From NCBI RefSeq assembly GCF_042683165.1, contig NZ_JBHUIZ010000003.1, positions 744,001 to 808,000 on the forward strand: 64,000 nt of DNA, given 5' to 3'. The DNA comes from Tigheibacillus halophilus. Its GTDB lineage: Bacteria > Bacillota > Bacilli > Bacillales > Amphibacillaceae. This document shows, one piece after another, positions 25,365 through 34,005 of the stretch. How positions within the stretch are numbered: the stretch's first letter is position 1; every line of letters starts with the position of its first letter. The notes below the pieces were generated by a model. It searched no databases and was not told where the DNA came from. It worked only from the letters and a program-made list of their open reading frames with translations. Both the position numbers and the translations under genes were made by a program.

Positions 25365-25922
25365 ATGATATCTGTAAACGATTTTCGTACAGGCCTCACA
25401 ATTGAGTTAGATAATAATGTTTGGCAGGTAATTGATTTTCAACATGTAAAACCAGGGAAAGGGGCAGCATTTGTCCGTTCCAAGCTTCGTAATATAAAAA
25501 ACGGGAATATTCAAGAAAAAACATTCCGTGCAGGTGAAAAAGTCGAACAAGCGCATGTGGAGCACAGTAAGATGCAATATTTGTATGCCAGCGGAGATTC
25601 CCACGCTTTTATGGATATGGCGACATATGAGCAAATTGAGTTACCAACAAGCAGGATTGAAAATGAACTGAAATTCATCAAAGAAAATATGGAAGTGAAT
25701 ATAGCTACTTACCAGGGAGAAGTTATCGGAATCGATTTGCCGAATACAGTGGAGCTGGAAGTTACTGAAACGGAACCCGGAATCAAAGGCGACACTGCCA
25801 GTGGTGGTACAAAACCAGCAACATTGGAAACGGGTCTTACAGTTCAAGTGCCATTTTTCGTTAACCAGGGGGATAAACTCGTTATCAATACTTCTGAAGG
25901 AAAATATGTTTCCCGTGCGTAA
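25365..25922 (+). CDS. efp: Translation elongation factor P
   Basis: This 185-residue protein binds between the P and E sites and rescues ribosomes stalled on polyproline. It has three OB-like barrels. Lys32, in KPGKGAAFVR, is the residue modified to 5-aminopentanol-lysine in B. subtilis. The end ISTSEGKY-type motif reads INTSEGKYVSRA. ATG 25365 follows GAGGAGG; the upstream ATG at 25344 precedes that site. A strong terminator follows. Confidence 0.97.
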   Translation: MISVNDFRTGLTIELDNNVWQVIDFQHVKPGKGAAFVRSKLRNIKNGNIQEKTFRAGEKVEQAHVEHSKMQYLYASGDSHAFMDMATYEQIELPTSRIENELKFIKENMEVNIATYQGEVIGIDLPNTVELEVTETEPGIKGDTASGGTKPATLETGLTVQVPFFVNQGDKLVINTSEGKYVSRA

Positions 25923-25946
25923 ATGCTGCATGTGATGTTTATAATG

Positions 25947-25991
25947 GACTGCGCCAAAATCTTGCAATAGATTTTGGCGCAGTCTTTTTTT
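25947..25991 (+). terminator. Terminator after efp
   Basis: GACTGCGCCAAAATC pairs perfectly with GATTTTGGCGCAGTC, followed by TTTTTTT. Confidence 0.9.
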
Positions 25992-26067
25992 ATGGAGAAA
26001 TTTTGTGCTGCTGACTGCACAGCGCTTTCTATCGCGTGGTTTTATTAACACGCTGACTGAATGGCAA

Positions 26068-26096
26068 GTAATATTTTTGCCTGTCCATCATACATT
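26068..26096 (+). promoter_or_regulatory. Candidate sigma-E promoter of the spoIIIA operon
   Basis: A -35-like GTAATATT (26068-26075), 13 bases, and CATACATT (26089-26096) match the mother-cell sigma-E pattern. The predicted start is about 75 bases before spoIIIAA. The operon is sigma-E dependent in B. subtilis. Confidence 0.65.
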
Positions 26097-26177
26097 TAAC
26101 TATAAAAGAAAAAGGCGAATCATTTATATTTTTATCTTTACTATATTTGCAAACAACATCAGAAGTGGTGAGAAATT

Positions 26178-27107
26178 ATGGAGAACATTTTGGATCTGTT
26201 TCCCGATGCATACCGCAGGAAAATAGATTTGCAAATTGCGGGGCGCTGGAGTGAGCTGCAGGAAATCCGTTTAAGACTTGCACAACCAGTGGAGCTCGTT
26301 TTCGATCAATATACAGAATGGGTGACTGGACTTCGCCCCGACAAGTCTGTTGGCATGTATGTGGTTAATCAGCTTAGCGGTTATTCATTGTATCGGTTGG
26401 AGGATGAACTTCGACTCGGATACATCACGATCACCGGTGGACATCGGGTGGGGTTGGCAGGAAAAGTGAACACCATCAACGGAAATGTCGCGGCAATTCA
26501 GGATATTGCTTTTCTAAACATACGTATAGCTAAGGAGAAGATCGGCATAGCGGAAAAAGTGATGCCCTATATTTTTAAGGATGCATATATGAATACGATG
26601 CTGATCGGGGCGCCCCAAACAGGTAAAACGACTTTGCTAAGAGATGTCGCAAGAATGGTTTCTGAAGGGTGGCAGAAAGTTCGCCCTTGCAAAGTTGGAA
26701 TCATTGATGAACGCTCTGAGATAGCTGCCTCCATCAACGGAATTCCGCAGCACAGAGTGGGTCATCGAACGGACGTACTGGATGCCTGCCCGAAAGCTGA
26801 AGGAATGATGATGATGGTTCGTTCCATGTCTCCGGAAGTCTTGATAGTGGATGAAATTGGCAGTGTTGCGGATGTAGAGGCTTTGATGGAAGCAATCCAT
26901 GCTGGTGTGAAAATTATTTGTACAGTGCATGGATCATCAGTGGAAAATTTGATGAAACGTCCTTCAATAAAACCCTTGCTGGAAAGTAAAGTTTTTCAGC
27001 GTATGATCATCCTGAATAAAAACACTTCTTTGAATAGAGTGGCCGCCATTCTGGATCAGGATAACAAAAATGTCATGCCAAAGTTTCGGGTGGGGTATGA
27101 GAGATGA
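26178..27107 (+). CDS. spoIIIAA: SpoIIIAA, sporulation secretion ATPase
   Basis: This 309-residue ATPase is related to type II/IV secretion motor proteins and is thought to power the SpoIIIA-SpoIIQ channel from the mother cell. Walker A is GAPQTGKTT (about 144-152), with RHxGL-like GHRVGLAGKV before it and Walker B LIVDEIGS. The second residue of the P-loop is Ala where Pro is common, a minor change. ATG 26178 follows a weak AAGTGGTGAG. It is the first of eight tightly packed spoIIIA genes. Confidence 0.95.
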   Translation: MENILDLFPDAYRRKIDLQIAGRWSELQEIRLRLAQPVELVFDQYTEWVTGLRPDKSVGMYVVNQLSGYSLYRLEDELRLGYITITGGHRVGLAGKVNTINGNVAAIQDIAFLNIRIAKEKIGIAEKVMPYIFKDAYMNTMLIGAPQTGKTTLLRDVARMVSEGWQKVRPCKVGIIDERSEIAASINGIPQHRVGHRTDVLDACPKAEGMMMMVRSMSPEVLIVDEIGSVADVEALMEAIHAGVKIICTVHGSSVENLMKRPSIKPLLESKVFQRMIILNKNTSLNRVAAILDQDNKNVMPKFRVGYER

Positions 27108-27616
27108 AATGGATTGGTGCACTGCTTCTTTTGAGTACAACAACATGGGCGGGTTTTGAATGGAGTAAAAGGCTGTCTGACAGACCAAAGCATATCCGCC
27201 AGCTGATTAATGCATTACAAATTTTAGAAGCGGAAATTGTATATAGCCAGCGACCGTTGAAGGATGCTTTTTTTGTCATCGGCAAACAGCTGCCAGCCCC
27301 GGCAAGCGATCTGTTTACCCAACTTGCTATGCAATTGGAACAAAGAGGGAGTGACTTGCCTGCTGTTTGGAGTTCGACGATAGAGGCCTGGACGCTACAG
27401 GCGAATTTAGCGAAAAACGAAAAAGAAATCCTGTTGCAGTTTGGCGCGACACTTGGTCAGCATGATTTCACCCAGCAGAAAAAGCATATCCAGCTTGCGT
27501 TGCATCATTTGGAGAGAGAAATGCATGAAGCAAGAGATCAGCACTTGAAATATGCAAAGCTGGCAAAGAGTCTAGGTGTGCTTGCAGGCTTGTTTTTGAT
27601 TATTTTATTATTTTAA
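27104..27616 (+). CDS. spoIIIAB: SpoIIIAB, stage III sporulation protein
   Basis: This 170-residue protein has an N-terminal membrane segment, a cytoplasmic helical domain of GspF/T2SS-F type (RPKHIRQLINALQILEAEI) and a C-terminal membrane helix (GVLAGLFLIILLF). It is thought to be the inner membrane platform of the SpoIIIA complex. It overlaps the end of spoIIIAA by four bases (ATGA). Confidence 0.94.
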   Translation: MKWIGALLLLSTTTWAGFEWSKRLSDRPKHIRQLINALQILEAEIVYSQRPLKDAFFVIGKQLPAPASDLFTQLAMQLEQRGSDLPAVWSSTIEAWTLQANLAKNEKEILLQFGATLGQHDFTQQKKHIQLALHHLEREMHEARDQHLKYAKLAKSLGVLAGLFLIILLF

Positions 27617-27662
27617 ACCAGCTCAAGGAGTGAAGATTCATTCAAGCGGAAGGGGTAAGTAT

Positions 27663-27869
27663 ATGCTTGTAGATGCATCCATATTATTTCAAATAGCGGG
27701 CATTGGCATTATAGTAGCCCTCATACACACGATATTGAAGCAAATGGGCAAGGAAGAGATAGCGCAATTCGCGACACTGGTCGGCTTCATTATTGTACTA
27801 GTCATTGTTGTCAATGGACTGTCCGATTTATTTCAGCAAATAAAATCTGTGTTTTTATTCCAAGGGTAA
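27663..27869 (+). CDS. spoIIIAC: SpoIIIAC, stage III sporulation membrane protein
   Basis: This 68-residue protein is made almost entirely of two membrane helices, the same length as in B. subtilis. It contains FQIAGIGIIVALIHTILKQMGKEE. ATG 27663 follows GGAAGGGG; the frame upstream to 27630 is not needed. It is part of the mother-cell membrane complex. Confidence 0.94.
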   Translation: MLVDASILFQIAGIGIIVALIHTILKQMGKEEIAQFATLVGFIIVLVIVVNGLSDLFQQIKSVFLFQG

Positions 27870-27873
27870 TCCC

Positions 27874-28266
27874 ATGGGTATCATTCAAATTGTCTTGTTC
27901 GGGATCATTGCCAGTATCTTGTTTATTCTGTTGAAAGATATCAAAGGGCCATTTGCGTTTTTTATTGTGCTTATTACTGGAATTGTCATATTTCTAGCGG
28001 TGATTAAACAACTTGGGCAGATATTTGATTTAATCGAAACGCTTGGAAAAAAAGCATCCATCGATGGAATGTATATCGAAACGATTCTTAAAATTATCGG
28101 AATTGCTTATATAACGGAACTGGGAGCAAATATCACAAAGGACGCCGGGCTTGGTGCTGTAGCTTCAAAGATTGAATTGGCAGGGAAAATTTTTATTTTG
28201 TTGCTGGCAGTGCCGATTATCACTGCTGTCATCGAGTCAATACTCCATTTTTTGCCTGTAAGTTGA
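27874..28266 (+). CDS. spoIIIAD: SpoIIIAD, stage III sporulation membrane protein
   Basis: This 130-residue protein has three to four membrane helices and is homologous in part to SpoIIIAC. It includes IETILKIIGIAYITELGANI and a conserved KDAGLGAVASKIELAGK segment. It lies four bases after spoIIIAC, with AAGGG as ribosome-binding site. It is a structural membrane component of the SpoIIIA channel. Confidence 0.94.
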   Translation: MGIIQIVLFGIIASILFILLKDIKGPFAFFIVLITGIVIFLAVIKQLGQIFDLIETLGKKASIDGMYIETILKIIGIAYITELGANITKDAGLGAVASKIELAGKIFILLLAVPIITAVIESILHFLPVS

Positions 28267-28320
28267 GGCCTTTAGGAAAATGGCAGTGCGAACTTTCCAA
28301 GGAGAGGAGCATGTTGATGC

Positions 28321-29496
28321 ATGAAATTTTATAGAATACTGTTCCTTTGTGCCATCATGTTATTTCTGTTTGGAAACGAAACTGTATTTGCGGAGGACGA
28401 GGGATCGTTGGATGGATTAGAGGAGAAGTTATCCGAGGATATCTCCTTTGACGGCATTGAGCAATATTGGAACAAGCTGGTTGATGACTATGGAGGTTTC
28501 CTGCCAGATATTGAAAAATCAACCGTTTATGATTTGGTCAAAAATAAGGACAAGCTTTCATTTAAAAGTATAGCTGGGGGACTCCTTGATTTCTTCTTTC
28601 ACGAATTGATTTTTAACGGTAAGCTCCTTGGCATGCTTTTCATGCTAACATTGTTTTCAATCTTTTTGCAGACCCTGCACAATGCTTTTGACAAAGGATC
28701 TGTTTCTAAAATTGCTTATTTTGTTGTGTATATCGTTTTATTGTTCCTAGCTTTGAACAGTTTTTATACTGTAGTCACTTATACAAAAGATGCAATTGAT
28801 ACCATGGGAGGATTCATGATAGCCTTGCTGCCATTGCTTCTCGGCTTGATGGCTTCCGTCGGGAATCTAGTAAGCATATCATTTTTTCATCCGGTCACCA
28901 TTTTTTTGATCAATGCCAGCGGTGTACTAGTCTCTAATTTCATTTTGCCGCTGCTATTCATTTCTGCGCTGCTCCTCATTGTCAGTAGTTTGAATGAACA
29001 ATATAAAGTAACTCACTTAGCAAATCTTTTTAAAAATGTCGGTATTGGTGTGCTAGGAGCATTTTTAACAATCTTTTTAGGGGTGATGTCTGTACAAGGA
29101 GCAGCCAGCGCAGTGCAGGATGGTGTTGGTATGAAAACTGCCAAATTCATTACGGGAAATTTCATCCCAGTGATTGGACGAGCTTTTACGGATGCGGCAG
29201 ATACAGTCTTAAGCGCATCGTTGATTTTAAAAAACGCAGTCGGGATTGTCGGTGTTGTAATGGTTTTGTTTATCGCCTTGTTTCCAGCGATTAAAATTTT
29301 CGCTATTGCCGTTGTCTATAAAATTGCAGCAGCGGTTTTACAACCAGTCGGTGATGGACCGGTCATATCGGTATTGAATTTAATAGGAAAATATGTCATT
29401 TACATGCTGGCATGCTTACTTGCTGTTTCATTGATGTTCTTTTTAGCTATTGTCATCATTATCGCAGCCGGCAATTTGACATTACTCCTTCGTTAG
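28321..29496 (+). CDS. spoIIIAE: SpoIIIAE, stage III sporulation polytopic membrane protein
   Basis: This 391-residue protein has a signal peptide (hydrophobic residues 5-20, with a likely cut after VFA), an extracytoplasmic acidic segment and about seven membrane helices. It is the largest membrane component of the SpoIIIA complex. GGAGAGGAG lies 11 bases upstream of ATG 28321, rather far but the only candidate. Confidence 0.94.
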   Translation: MKFYRILFLCAIMLFLFGNETVFAEDEGSLDGLEEKLSEDISFDGIEQYWNKLVDDYGGFLPDIEKSTVYDLVKNKDKLSFKSIAGGLLDFFFHELIFNGKLLGMLFMLTLFSIFLQTLHNAFDKGSVSKIAYFVVYIVLLFLALNSFYTVVTYTKDAIDTMGGFMIALLPLLLGLMASVGNLVSISFFHPVTIFLINASGVLVSNFILPLLFISALLLIVSSLNEQYKVTHLANLFKNVGIGVLGAFLTIFLGVMSVQGAASAVQDGVGMKTAKFITGNFIPVIGRAFTDAADTVLSASLILKNAVGIVGVVMVLFIALFPAIKIFAIAVVYKIAAAVLQPVGDGPVISVLNLIGKYVIYMLACLLAVSLMFFLAIVIIIAAGNLTLLLR

Positions 29497-29508
29497 GGTG
29501 ATGGATGG

Positions 29509-30129
29509 ATGAGTATGTTAATACATTGGGTAACCCAAATAATTGTTTTTTTGCTGTTGGCGACGATTATTGATTTGCTTGTGCCGGCAAATTCAATGAA
29601 AAAATATATCCAATTCGCCGTCGGTTTGATCCTCATTCTCATATTTTTAAAACCGGTATTCTATCTGTTCCATATCGATATGAAGCAAGCGATTCAAACA
29701 ACATTTCAAGAACAGCAAGATGAGATTTTTGAAAAGGACATGGTAAAAAACAACCTTAAATTAAAAAAAAGTGAAATAGAATCCTCTGAACGTGCATATA
29801 TTTTAGAACAAATGGCTGTCCAACTCAAAAATCTCGCAAACAAATCTTTGGGGGAAGAATTTCAGCAAGAAATTGCAGATATTCACTTTAAGTTCAAAGA
29901 GGGGACAAGTCAATCCTATGAAAACCTGGACAAGGTAATTGTCTATTTACAGGAAATGAAGGGCGGGGAGGGAAACGTGGATGCTGTGAATGAAGTTGAA
30001 ATCGATACAAAACAGACAGAACATGAGGAAAACGTACATGACGATGAAGCAATAGCTGAACGATTGCAGCAGATTTGGGAACTGGATGAGGAGAAATTGA
30101 TTTTGCGATGGGAGGGAGGTTCCACTTGA
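29509..30129 (+). CDS. spoIIIAF: SpoIIIAF, stage III sporulation protein
   Basis: This 206-residue protein has two N-terminal membrane helices (about 6-26 and 33-55) and an extracytoplasmic ring-building-type domain with a long acidic C-terminus. VPANSMKKYIQFAVGLILILI is typical of the family. Its stop overlaps the start of spoIIIAG (TTGA). Confidence 0.93.
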   Translation: MSMLIHWVTQIIVFLLLATIIDLLVPANSMKKYIQFAVGLILILIFLKPVFYLFHIDMKQAIQTTFQEQQDEIFEKDMVKNNLKLKKSEIESSERAYILEQMAVQLKNLANKSLGEEFQQEIADIHFKFKEGTSQSYENLDKVIVYLQEMKGGEGNVDAVNEVEIDTKQTEHEENVHDDEAIAERLQQIWELDEEKLILRWEGGST

Positions 30130-30755
30130 TAAAAAAAATACTCGCATTATTACAGCGAAAGGATTCGAATGGAAAACGGCCAAACAAAACCGGGTATATT
30201 CTTATTATTGGCCTGGCTGGAATTCTGCTGTTGATACTTTCAAACATTTTCACTTCATCAGACCAAAAGCCTGTTTCGATGAAGCAAGAAACTGAAAGTA
30301 CAAAAAATCATGAAGAACAAGATAGTGGGGCTCTGCCAGTGAATACAGCAGCTAACGTCACAGAATTGGAATCCAGCTATGAAAAGGACCTTTCGGCCAT
30401 GCTTGAAAATATCCAAGGAATCTCAGACGTCAAAGTGATGATCAATTTAGAATCAACGAATGTCAAAGTTTACGAGAAAGATTTAGTTACAGGTAAACAG
30501 ATTACCGAAGAAAAAGACAAAAATGGCGGGAACAGACAGATTGAAGATAATACAGAAGAAACCCATGTTGTTTTTGTCCGACAGGGTGATAAAGAAGAGC
30601 CGCTACTGGTCCAAACGAAAAAACCAGTTGTGAGAGGTGTTTTTGTAGTAGCGAAAGGAATAGAAAATGCATCAGCCAAGAAATGGGTAGTGGAAGCCGT
30701 CTCACGCGTGTTGGATGTACCCACACACCAAGTCTCGGTTATGCCTAGAAAATAA
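30126..30755 (+). CDS. spoIIIAG: SpoIIIAG, channel ring protein
   Basis: This 209-residue protein has an N-terminal membrane helix (about 21-41) and an extracytoplasmic ring-building-motif domain containing YEKDLSAMLENIQGISDVKVM and VRGVFVVAKG. SpoIIIAG forms a large oligomeric ring in the intermembrane space in B. subtilis. TTG 30126 is preferred because GGGAGG precedes it and the stop of spoIIIAF overlaps it; the ATG at 30108 sits inside spoIIIAF without its own site. Confidence 0.93.
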   Translation: MIKKILALLQRKDSNGKRPNKTGYILIIGLAGILLLILSNIFTSSDQKPVSMKQETESTKNHEEQDSGALPVNTAANVTELESSYEKDLSAMLENIQGISDVKVMINLESTNVKVYEKDLVTGKQITEEKDKNGGNRQIEDNTEETHVVFVRQGDKEEPLLVQTKKPVVRGVFVVAKGIENASAKKWVVEAVSRVLDVPTHQVSVMPRK

Positions 30756-30766
30756 GGAGGATAAAG

Positions 30767-31330
30767 ATGCTGAAAAAACAAACAGTCTGGTTGCTTACGA
30801 TGCTTAGTCTGATGATTGTGTTGAGTGTGTATTATGTGATGTCCCCAAACAACGACGATTTGGCATATGTCAATGATGGCAAAAAAAATACGGAAGAAAC
30901 ATCCAAGGCAAGTGAAACAGAAGGAAAAGCTTCCGTAGATGATGTGACGAACCTTGGAAAGGATGAGTTGTTTACAACTATTCGGATGGATTTAGAAGAT
31001 GAAAGAAGTATGAAAAAGTCCCGGTTGAAAGATATTGTAGCTTCTACGGACGCTTCAGCTGCGGAAAAAAATAAAGCGCTGGAAGAAATGGATGAACTTG
31101 AGAACGTGACTACAAAAGAACAAATACTTGAAGAAACGATTCAATCGAACAACAATTATCCTGACGTGCTGGTACGTTCGGAAGGTGATAAGGTTCATGT
31201 CCATGTGAAGACTGATAAACTTGATAATAAAGAAGTGCTCGATATCATGCAAGAAGTACGTGCAGAATTTGAAAGAGATGTGACAGTGGATGTGAACTTC
31301 CAAGGATATACTGCAGATGAAAAAGAATGA
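30767..31330 (+). CDS. spoIIIAH: SpoIIIAH, partner of forespore SpoIIQ
   Basis: This 187-residue protein has one N-terminal membrane helix (about 7-26), a disordered acidic linker and a YscJ/FliF-like domain at the C-terminus with LVRSEGDKVHVHVKTDKL. SpoIIIAH binds SpoIIQ across the intermembrane space and joins the two cells' halves of the channel. ATG 30767 follows AAGGAGG. spoIIQ is not in the window. Confidence 0.94.
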   Translation: MLKKQTVWLLTMLSLMIVLSVYYVMSPNNDDLAYVNDGKKNTEETSKASETEGKASVDDVTNLGKDELFTTIRMDLEDERSMKKSRLKDIVASTDASAAEKNKALEEMDELENVTTKEQILEETIQSNNNYPDVLVRSEGDKVHVHVKTDKLDNKEVLDIMQEVRAEFERDVTVDVNFQGYTADEKE

Positions 31331-31337
31331 CAGCTTT

Positions 31338-31372
31338 TTAAAAAATCCAGGCATTTTTGCCCGGATTTTTTG
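31338..31372 (+). terminator. Terminator of the spoIIIA operon
   Basis: AAAAAATCC.GGC pairs with GCCCGGATTTTTT, 8 bases after the spoIIIAH stop. Confidence 0.85.
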
Positions 31373-31502
31373 TTTGCGCTATAATATTTCAAGGCTTATT
31401 CTACTTGGTGAAATAGTTAGAAGATGTCTGTTCTGTTGGGATAGTGGTCATGATCCGGGTTAAAAATTCTTCGTGACTTCGGATCGGTTTTTAGTTTAAT
31501 TG

Positions 31503-31531
31503 TTGAAGTTACACGCAACTAATCGTAAAAT
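31503..31531 (+). promoter_or_regulatory. Sigma-A promoter of accB-accC
   Basis: TTGAAG (31503-31508), exactly 17 bases, and TAAAAT (31526-31531) lie 57 bases upstream of accB. The expected start of transcription is near 31538. Confidence 0.6.
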
Positions 31532-31545
31532 ATTAACAGGAGTTA

Positions 31546-31564
31546 TTAATACCTAATCCTAATT
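31546..31564 (+). promoter_or_regulatory. FapR-like operator at the accB promoter
   Basis: TTAATACCTAATCCTAATT resembles the FapR box (TTAGTACCTA..TACTAA type), with the TACCT core intact. It sits just after the predicted transcription start, where a bound repressor would block transcription. FapR is released by malonyl-CoA, the product of the enzyme encoded here. Confidence 0.45.
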
Positions 31565-31587
31565 GATACAAAGGAGTGCTAAATAGC

Positions 31588-32076
31588 ATGTTAAAAGTTC
31601 AGGACATTCATGAACTAATCAAATTGATTGACCAATCATCGATTGATGAATTCACTTATGAAAATGAAGGTACCAGCGTAACGATTAAAAAATCTGCTAT
31701 ACAGGAAATGGTTATGCCCAGGAGTGAACAACCTTTACAAAAATCTCAGGCAGTTGCATTGGAAAAAACTGAACCCGCAGCTGAGATACCCGTTGCAGCA
31801 AATGAAGAACAGACCCCTGTTTCTACAGTCGCGTATGATAAGGAGATTGTTTCCCCGATGGTTGGTACATTTTACAGTGCTTCCAATCCAGAAACCCCTG
31901 ACTTTGTACAAGTAGGGTCAAATGTTGATGAAAGCTCCGTCGTTTGTATTGTGGAAGCGATGAAATTGTTCAATGAAATAGAAGCCGAAGTTTCAGGAGA
32001 AATCGTTGAAATATTGGTAAATAACGGGGAATTGGTAGAGTACGGACAACCTTTATTCCGCGTAAAAACGAAGTGA
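31588..32076 (+). CDS. accB: Biotin carboxyl carrier protein of acetyl-CoA carboxylase
   Basis: This 162-residue protein has an N-terminal helical region (IHELIKLIDQSSIDEF), a Pro/Ala/Glu-rich linker and a biotinyl domain with the biotin attachment Lys126 in VEAMKLFNE. It carries the carboxyl group between AccC and AccAD in malonyl-CoA synthesis. ATG 31588 lies 11 bases after AAGGAG. The GTG at 31576 overlaps that site. accC follows after 14 bases. Confidence 0.97.
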   Translation: MLKVQDIHELIKLIDQSSIDEFTYENEGTSVTIKKSAIQEMVMPRSEQPLQKSQAVALEKTEPAAEIPVAANEEQTPVSTVAYDKEIVSPMVGTFYSASNPETPDFVQVGSNVDESSVVCIVEAMKLFNEIEAEVSGEIVEILVNNGELVEYGQPLFRVKTK

Positions 32077-32090
32077 GAGGACGATCCTAA

Positions 32091-33440
32091 GTGATAAAAA
32101 AACTGTTGATTGCTAACAGGGGAGAAATTGCAGTACGAATTATACGCGCGTGTAAGGAACTTGGGATTTCCACTGTTGCTGTATATTCTGAAGCAGATAA
32201 AGAATCCTTGCATGTTCAACTAGCTGATGAAGCATATTGTATTGGTCCTGTAGCAAGTTCAGAGAGCTATTTGAACGTTACAAATATACTGAGTGCTGCT
32301 GTGTATACAGAAGTTGATGCCATCCATCCTGGCTATGGATTTCTTGCTGAGAATGCCGATTTTGCCGAGATGTGCCGTGCTTGCAATATCACTTTTGTAG
32401 GGCCCTCGCCTGAAGCAATCCAAAAAATGGGTATCAAAGATGTGGCCAAGGAAACGATGAAGCAAGCCGATGTACCAATTGTGCCTGGTTCAACCGGAAT
32501 TATTGCAGATGAAGCGGAAGGAAAACAAATTGCTAATGAAATCGGTTATCCTGTCATCATAAAAGCAACAGCAGGTGGCGGAGGGAAAGGTATCCGTGTA
32601 GCTTATGATGAAGAGGAACTGATTAAAGGCATCCAAATCACACAAAATGAAGCTGAGAAAGCCTTCGGTAATCCAGGCTTATATTTAGAGAAATTTATTG
32701 AAGATTTCCGCCATGTGGAAATCCAAGTGCTTGCTGATACGCATGGTCATACCATCCATTTAGGAGAAAGGGATTGCAGTATCCAGCGACGGCTTCAAAA
32801 ATTAGTAGAGGAATCACCTTCACCCGCTTTAACACCGCAAATCAGGAAAAAAATGGGTGAAGCAGCTGTTCAAGCAGCGCAAGCTGTCGATTATGTCGGA
32901 GCCGGAACGATTGAGTTTATTTTTGACCGCAAGACGCAAAACTTTTATTTCATGGAGATGAACACCCGTATCCAGGTAGAGCATCCAGTGACTGAAATGG
33001 TTACCGGTATTGATCTAGTCAAAGAACAGATCCGTATTGCTGATGGAGGACATCTTTCTGTTAAGCAGGAAGAAGTAACGTTAGAGGGATGGGCTATCGA
33101 ATGCAGAATAAATGCAGAGAACCCTTTTAAAAACTTTATGCCATCACCGGGGAAAATTAATGAGTACCTCGTACCAGGTGGACTGGGTGTCCGTGTAGAA
33201 TCTGCTGCATACCCTGGTTATTCCATTCCGCCGCATTATGACTCTATGATTGCCAAGCTTATTACGTATGCACCTACACGTGAAGAAGCGATAAAACGCA
33301 TGAAACGGGCATTGGACGAATATGTTATCGAAGGTATCAAAACGACTATTCCGTTTCACCAGCGAGTGATGGAACACGAGGTGTTCATAGAGGGAGATTT
33401 CAACACTAACTTTTTAAAAGAACATCCGATCGTTGAATGA
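32091..33440 (+). CDS. accC: Biotin carboxylase subunit of acetyl-CoA carboxylase
   Basis: This 449-residue ATP-grasp enzyme carboxylates biotin on AccB. Visible are the N-terminal ANRGEIAVRIIRAC, the glycine-rich ATP loop KATAGGGGKGIR, HVEIQVLAD, the catalytic MEMNTRIQVEHPVTEM and a C-terminal domain. It starts with GTG 32091 behind AGAGG. The genes accA and accD are not in the window, as usual for Bacilli. Confidence 0.97.
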   Translation: MIKKLLIANRGEIAVRIIRACKELGISTVAVYSEADKESLHVQLADEAYCIGPVASSESYLNVTNILSAAVYTEVDAIHPGYGFLAENADFAEMCRACNITFVGPSPEAIQKMGIKDVAKETMKQADVPIVPGSTGIIADEAEGKQIANEIGYPVIIKATAGGGGKGIRVAYDEEELIKGIQITQNEAEKAFGNPGLYLEKFIEDFRHVEIQVLADTHGHTIHLGERDCSIQRRLQKLVEESPSPALTPQIRKKMGEAAVQAAQAVDYVGAGTIEFIFDRKTQNFYFMEMNTRIQVEHPVTEMVTGIDLVKEQIRIADGGHLSVKQEEVTLEGWAIECRINAENPFKNFMPSPGKINEYLVPGGLGVRVESAAYPGYSIPPHYDSMIAKLITYAPTREEAIKRMKRALDEYVIEGIKTTIPFHQRVMEHEVFIEGDFNTNFLKEHPIVE

Positions 33441-33464
33441 AAATAACGATGAAGGAGTGATAGC

Positions 33465-33854
33465 ATGAGCGAACAGCCATTAGTAAATGTTAGCGAAAAT
33501 ACCGGCCACGGCAGGGTGGAAATTGCTCCGGAAGTGATTGAAGTAATTGCAGGCATCGCTGCTAGTGAGGTTGAAGGTCTTGTATCCATGCGAGGAAACT
33601 TTGCAACAGGAGTAGTAGAACGGTTTGGTAAAAAGTCTCACAGCAAAGGTGTCAAAGTAGAATTAACAGATAATGGGATTTTGATCGATTTGTATGTTTT
33701 GTTGCAGTATGGTGTGTCCATTCCAACAGTAGCCCAAAACATTCAAACGAATATACGCCAGACATTAAAAAATATGACAGCATTAGATATAGCTGAAATC
33801 AATGTTCACGTTGTCGGTATTCAAATGGAAAAAACTGAAACTGAACTGCAGTGA
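33465..33854 (+). CDS. yqhY: Asp23/Gls24 family protein YqhY
   Basis: This 129-residue Asp23/Gls24 (DUF322) protein begins the domain with GRVEIAPEVIEVIAGIAASEVEGL and has VELTDNGILIDLYVLLQYG in the second half. YqhY follows accBC in most Firmicutes, and loss of it in B. subtilis is tolerated only with changes affecting acetyl-CoA carboxylase, so a link to lipid metabolism is likely. ATG 33465 follows AAGGAG. A terminator ends the accB-accC-yqhY unit. Confidence 0.94.
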   Translation: MSEQPLVNVSENTGHGRVEIAPEVIEVIAGIAASEVEGLVSMRGNFATGVVERFGKKSHSKGVKVELTDNGILIDLYVLLQYGVSIPTVAQNIQTNIRQTLKNMTALDIAEINVHVVGIQMEKTETELQ

Positions 33855-33857
33855 ATG

Positions 33858-33899
33858 AAAACCAAGGTCTGATTTTATCGGACCTTGGTTTGTTTTTTT
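33858..33899 (+). terminator. Terminator of accB-accC-yqhY
   Basis: AAACCAAGGTC pairs with GACCTTGGTTT, followed by TTTTTTT. Confidence 0.88.
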
Positions 33900-34005
33900 G
33901 CAGAGGACTGGGCTTGGGATTTAAAGATAGAATAAAGATTGTGGCGCTAGGCTTAACAATCATGTTATTATTTGATTGAGATACATTTTAAGGAGACATG
34001 AATGA

